Positions 60,861 to 64,000 of a DNA stretch of 64,000 nucleotides are shown here, piece by piece. The stretch's first letter is position 1. The number at the start of each line of letters is the position of its first letter. Made by a program: the position numbers and the translations under genes. Below the pieces are notes generated by a model. The model searched no databases. It saw nothing but the letters and a program-made list of their open reading frames with translations, and was not told the DNA's origin. The stretch comes from UBA5862 sp002408105 (GTDB lineage: Bacteria; Pseudomonadota; Gammaproteobacteria; Pseudomonadales; UBA5862). The stretch spans positions 6,236 through 70,235 of the forward strand of contig JAXHVB010000111.1 in NCBI GenBank assembly GCA_034189125.1, given 5' to 3'.

Positions 60861-62273
60861 CTAGCGCTTGGCGCCGCGCTTGCACCAGCCCAGCGCAACC
60901 AAAGCGGAACCCAGCAACGGCAATGCGCCGGGGATGGGTACCGGCGCCGGCGTGATCGCGACGTCGGCCCACACCAGCTTGTGGTCGGACGACGCGTAAT
61001 TGTTGTACAGGTCGGGGTTGCGGAAGGTGCCGACCAACTCGAAGTTCGAATCGTCACTGGTGGGCCAAAACACACCGGCATCGACCAACTCCAGGTCCAC
61101 CGCGGGTAGGACGTAATCGACGCGCAGGTTGCCCGGCCCGGCATCGTTGAAATCCGCCGTGTCCTGCTCCGGTGGCGTGCCGTGGCTGTCGTTGGCGTTG
61201 CCATTGTTGGTTGGGCTGGTTGCTGCTTCCACACCGCCCGCACTTGTCGGCACGAGGGCGTTGTTGATCAGCCCGCTTTCGAGCAGTTGACGAATGGCGT
61301 TGGGGTCACTGTCGCCATCGTTTGGGTCCGCGTTGTAGTCCCCAGCGATCACAAACAGAGAGCCCTCGGACAAGCCGCCAGTCTGGCCCGCATCGTCGTA
61401 GATGTAGTCGGCGCCTGCGATGTAGTCCGCCCAGAAGCGAATTTCGTCGCTGTTGCGCTTGCCGTTGCGGTCTTCCGCTCCATCAAACACCGGAGGCGTC
61501 GGATGGGCCGTGAGGAAGTGGACCTCCTGGCCCTCGATGTTGAGCGTTAGGTCAACGTGCGTTTTGGAAGACAGACGCAGCGCAGCGATTTCGTCCGGGG
61601 AATAGTAGTTCGCCAGATTGCTGGCACCGACAGACGGGTCGTTGGTCAGCAAATTGTTGGGCATGTCTTTCCACAAGAAGTTCTGGAACGTGCGCACACC
61701 GGTGATTTCGTATTTCGAGTAGATCGTCATGCCGTATTGGCCGGCATAGTTGCCAAAGCCAAAGGCATCGTTGCCGCCCCCCACAGAGCCCGAGTTGTCG
61801 AGGTCGAACCCGGAGGGAATGCCGGTGTTGGTGGTCGGTGTGTAGCGGTACGCATAGTCGAGCGGCGCAACCTCGGTTCGCCCCGTCGCGCCACCACCGT
61901 GGCCGGCGGACAAAAAGTTGTTCTGAAACAGCCGAGCCGCTTCACTGGAATAGCCGAGGGGTTTCATGGTGCTGGATGAGCCGGGGACTCCGGCATCGTC
62001 GAAATCGAACTCGTTCACCAGCAGCACGTCCGGGCGCGTGCGCTGAATGATTTCGGCCACATTGTGCGCCTGCTGAATGCGCCGGGCCGTGGTGTCGCCG
62101 AAGCCGGCACCACCGGGGTTGCTGAGGTCGTCCAACAACTGACCCAACTCCCCGCGGTTCAACGAGGCATTGAACGAGGCAAAGCGCACCTCGGTGGCTG
62201 AGCTCAGCGAGGATGCGCCGAGTGCACAGAGCGCAAGGGCGGTAGCGCCCCAGGGATATGGCTTGGTGTTCAT
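60861..62273 (-). CDS. Secreted endonuclease/exonuclease/phosphatase-family protein with VPLPA-type sorting tail
   Basis: 470 residues. Signal peptide (ATALALCALGASSLSSA), then an EEP nuclease-like domain: FASFNASLNRG, VLLVNEFDFDDAG, VIAGDYNADPNDGDS and the C-terminal catalytic SDHKLVWADV. Large insertions separate these motifs, as in extracellular nucleases or phosphodiesterases. The tail TPAPVPIPGALPLLGSALVA plus basic residues is a PEP-CTERM-related (VPLPA-CTERM) sorting signal handled by an exosortase. The ATG at 62273 has AGGAG 9 bases upstream. It follows the other VPLPA gene by 32 bp. Function as secreted nuclease or phosphatase for nutrient supply is inferred. Confidence 0.87.
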   Translation of the reverse strand: MNTKPYPWGATALALCALGASSLSSATEVRFASFNASLNRGELGQLLDDLSNPGGAGFGDTTARRIQQAHNVAEIIQRTRPDVLLVNEFDFDDAGVPGSSSTMKPLGYSSEAARLFQNNFLSAGHGGGATGRTEVAPLDYAYRYTPTTNTGIPSGFDLDNSGSVGGGNDAFGFGNYAGQYGMTIYSKYEITGVRTFQNFLWKDMPNNLLTNDPSVGASNLANYYSPDEIAALRLSSKTHVDLTLNIEGQEVHFLTAHPTPPVFDGAEDRNGKRNSDEIRFWADYIAGADYIYDDAGQTGGLSEGSLFVIAGDYNADPNDGDSDPNAIRQLLESGLINNALVPTSAGGVEAATSPTNNGNANDSHGTPPEQDTADFNDAGPGNLRVDYVLPAVDLELVDAGVFWPTSDDSNFELVGTFRNPDLYNNYASSDHKLVWADVAITPAPVPIPGALPLLGSALVALGWCKRGAKR

Positions 62274-62305
62274 CGGTGAAATCTCCTGAATGGCGGGTCG
62301 CGGAC

Positions 62306-63121
62306 CTAAACCCGGTGCCGGTGGTTGGCAAGCAGACCCACCAGACCACTGCCGAGCAGCCAAAGCGCTGCCGGGACCGGCACCGGAGCCGGGGTGCCCG
62401 TGAAGGCGATGTTGTCGATGTAGATGTTTTCGGCGGAGGCGTTGACGTCCGCACCGATCACCAGTGCCAACTGGGTTCCGAATCCAGCCGAAAGGAGAGC
62501 TTCAAGGTCCACCGACACCAGGGTCCAATCGCCCTCGGCTGTGGCCACCCGAGCTTCGATCGCATCGTCACTGCCACTCACACCGGCATGGTCGAAGATG
62601 CTGTGGGTCAGAACTCCATCGGTCACATACGCCATGAATCGGTCGCCATCGTCAAAGCTGGTGTCGGAAATCCAGTGGTAAAAGGACAGAGTGCGATCGC
62701 TGAATCCGGCGACTTCAACGGCATCGAACTCCAGGGTCAGCAGGCCGTCGCCGTCGTTGAACTCATAGTTGTGCTCCACGCCGGAGCCCACAGCGGTGCC
62801 GGTCGGCCCCAAGTCAGGCGCCATTGCAAAGGAATCACCGGTGAAGCTGTTTACACCGATGAAATCGGCGCTGTCCGTGCCGGTCGGGCCGGCATTGCCG
62901 CGGGTGTTTTCAAACCGGGTTGTGAACGTCATTCCAAGACTTGGGTCTGCGTTGAACGACCCGGCGTTCGTTAAGGTGCCGGAAGTGGCGAATGAATCGT
63001 TGGTGAACGTGGCCGCGTCAGACAGGCCATTGAAATCCTGAACCCCGATTGACGCGGCGTCGACCGTGCCCACCAGCCCAACGCTACAGCCGAGCACACC
63101 AATTGCTCGCAGAATATTCAT
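62306..63121 (-). CDS. VPLPA-CTERM sorting domain protein, secreted, function unknown
   Basis: 271 residues. Signal peptide (RAIGVLGCSVGLVGTVDA); the mature part is a beta-rich jelly-roll-like domain with many Asp, Gly and Thr (FNGLSDAATFTNDSF, FYHWISDTSFDDGDRFMAYV, VSVDLEALLSAGFGTQLALV), reminiscent of carbohydrate-binding or adhesion modules. The tail VPVPAALWLLGSGLVGLLA followed by basic residues is a VPLPA-CTERM exosortase signal. GGAGG lies 7 bases before the ATG. First gene of a probable two-gene unit with the nuclease. Confidence 0.86.
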   Translation of the reverse strand: MNILRAIGVLGCSVGLVGTVDAASIGVQDFNGLSDAATFTNDSFATSGTLTNAGSFNADPSLGMTFTTRFENTRGNAGPTGTDSADFIGVNSFTGDSFAMAPDLGPTGTAVGSGVEHNYEFNDGDGLLTLEFDAVEVAGFSDRTLSFYHWISDTSFDDGDRFMAYVTDGVLTHSIFDHAGVSGSDDAIEARVATAEGDWTLVSVDLEALLSAGFGTQLALVIGADVNASAENIYIDNIAFTGTPAPVPVPAALWLLGSGLVGLLANHRHRV

Positions 63122-63456
63122 CGAAAGCCTCCCCTCAGTCAGTTGAACCCTGTGTTTTTGGGCCAGTGGCTGCGCAGGCGGCTCGCATGGCCGCTTCGAA
63201 GCGTGCACTGGCGCCCCAAACCCTAGGCCGGGTGGATTGCAAGCGGGTTACAGGTATTTGACGTTTTGGTGTCCTGCCCGCGTCAAATTGACATCGCAGG
63301 CAAACGCAAACCGTCCAGCGCGGACGGCACTCGCGGAGGAAGTATCAGGGAGGGGTAGCGGGCCAGGCCTGTTGAGAAGAGCAGGCCAGCCGCCCGACCC
63401 GAAGGCAAAGCGACCCGCCCTTCTTTGTGCTTTGGGAGCTGGAGGCCGGAGAGGCG
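63122..63456. other. Intergenic region between glnB-type and VPLPA genes
   Basis: 335 bp. Open frames here are Arg/Ala-rich and lack start signals, so I call none. A small hairpin (ccgtccagcgcggacgg, around 63314-63330) is seen; otherwise nothing I can identify. The promoter of the VPLPA-nuclease unit should lie in the left half. Confidence 0.5.
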
Positions 63457-63795
63457 CTAGAGCGCGTCGGAGCCGGTCTCACCCGTGCGGATGCGCACGG
63501 CCTGCTCGATGGACTGGATGAAGATTTTCCCGTCTCCGATCTTTCCCGAACGGGCCGCGGATTGAATCGCCTCAACCACAGCCTCCACCCGGCCATCGTC
63601 AACGGCCACTTCAACCTTGACTTTGGGAAGAAAATCGACGACGTACTCGGTACCGCGATACAACTCGGTGTGGCCTTTTTGCCTCCCGAAGCCTTTGACT
63701 TCAGTGACCGTCATACCGGCAACGCCAAGGTCAGCAAGCGCGAAACGGACCGCATCGAGTTTGTGCGGTTTGATGACTGCGCTGATCAATTTCAT
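63457..63795 (-). CDS. glnK: Nitrogen regulatory protein PII
   Basis: 112 residues, the standard PII length. T-loop with the uridylylated Tyr51 in GHTELYRGTEYVVDFLPK; B-loop VVEAIQSAARSGKIGDGKIFI; C-loop VRIRTGETGSDAL. ATG at 63795; an upstream start only adds three residues. Senses 2-oxoglutarate, ATP and ADP and controls glutamine synthetase, AmtB or NtrB. Neither amtB nor glnA is visible, so the choice between GlnB and GlnK is open. It fits the nitrate-assimilation operon at the other end of the window. Confidence 0.94.
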   Translation of the reverse strand: MKLISAVIKPHKLDAVRFALADLGVAGMTVTEVKGFGRQKGHTELYRGTEYVVDFLPKVKVEVAVDDGRVEAVVEAIQSAARSGKIGDGKIFIQSIEQAVRIRTGETGSDAL

Positions 63796-63912
63796 ACAGG
63801 TCACCCCTTCTCTATTTACAACTTGTTATTTGATTTACCACTGGTTGTTGTCCAGGTTCATGGGCCGGTGATTCGTGACATTTTCACCCATGGTCCGAGG
63901 AAAAGCACGCGC

Positions 63913-64000
63913 TCACGCGAACACCACAGTCTTGTTGCCATGGATCAAGACCCGGTCTTCAAGGTGGTACCTCAGCCCACGAGACAGGACTTGCTTTTCG
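63913..64000 (-). CDS. purU: Formyltetrahydrofolate deformylase, C-terminal end (truncated by window edge)
   Basis: Only the last 28 residues are present: EKQVLSRGLRYHLEDRVL, then IHGNKTVVFA and stop. This matches the C-terminus of PurU proteins (EKxVLSRAL ... V-x-GN-[KR]-T). PurU releases formate from 10-formyltetrahydrofolate. The rest of the gene lies beyond base 64000. Confidence 0.82.
   Translation of the reverse strand, partial: EKQVLSRGLRYHLEDRVLIHGNKTVVFA

Noticed and set aside
1..64000. CRISPR arrays, insertion sequences, prophage or integron
   Set aside because: No regularly spaced direct repeats, transposase, integrase or phage structural genes were seen on either strand.

Overview
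The window is a dense, GC-rich stretch of a gammaproteobacterial chromosome with about 60 protein genes, one tRNA gene, and no insertion sequence, prophage or CRISPR array that I can see. Two long runs of genes have an order I know from Pseudomonas and relatives: secF-secD-yajC-tgt-queA followed by a tRNA-Leu gene, and fmdB-aspS-yebC-ruvC-ruvA-ruvB-ybgC-tolQ-tolR-tolA-tolB-pal-cpoB-queE-queC. Other hints of this background are a split class II ribonucleotide reductase with NrdR boxes and two proteins with VPLPA-type sorting tails. I infer a free-living, probably marine or aquatic, gammaproteobacterium of the Pseudomonadales/Oceanospirillales neighbourhood; the species cannot be named from this sequence alone.

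Layout. 1-6.9 kb: assimilatory nitrate/nitrite operon (nirB 3' end, nirD, FAD oxidoreductase, nasA, outer-membrane porin), closed by a strong terminator. 7-8 kb: alpha/beta hydrolase. 8-13.5 kb (minus strand): Sec translocon accessory genes plus queuosine genes tgt and queA. 13.5-16.8 kb: tRNA-Leu(CAA), polyphosphate kinase, hydrolase. 17-27.2 kb: accessory metabolism, with two MFS transporters, a MaoC heterodimer, EcsC, a cytochrome b561/cytochrome c' pair, formaldehyde/GSNO dehydrogenase, and a thiolase-fold protein with its DUF35 partner. 27.4-30.7 kb: split adenosylcobalamin-dependent RNR and its control region. 31.5-43.2 kb (minus strand): preQ0 genes, Tol-Pal, RuvABC, aspS. 43.3-49.5 kb: HD-domain protein, histone-like HU, proS, lytic transglycosylase, small kinase, acylphosphatase. 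49.5-56.2 kb: fumarase, coiled-coil membrane protein, pyruvate kinase, SDR, dapE. 56.3-64 kb: TraF-like outer-membrane protein, HNH nuclease, a CHAD-ParA operon, two VPLPA-tailed secreted proteins, PII and the end of purU.

Two accessory modules deserve attention. First, CHAD and ParA genes sit in a translationally coupled operon (58.4-60.7 kb). The CHAD protein keeps a CYTH-like N-terminus without the catalytic ExExK motif. As CHAD domains bind polyphosphate and ppk1 is in the same window, this could be a ParA-driven system that positions polyphosphate granules. Second, the thiolase-like protein at 25.4 kb has lost both thiolase cysteines and the GHP histidine, and is followed by a DUF35 partner. 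With the MaoC heterodimer at 21 kb, in which one subunit has lost its catalytic His, it resembles the hydratase/retro-aldolase set that shortens steroid side chains, here in an unusual setting.

Coding annotation is mostly secure because families are recognisable. Weak points are a few start sites (flagged), promoters read by eye, and the biological role of the small or unknown genes.
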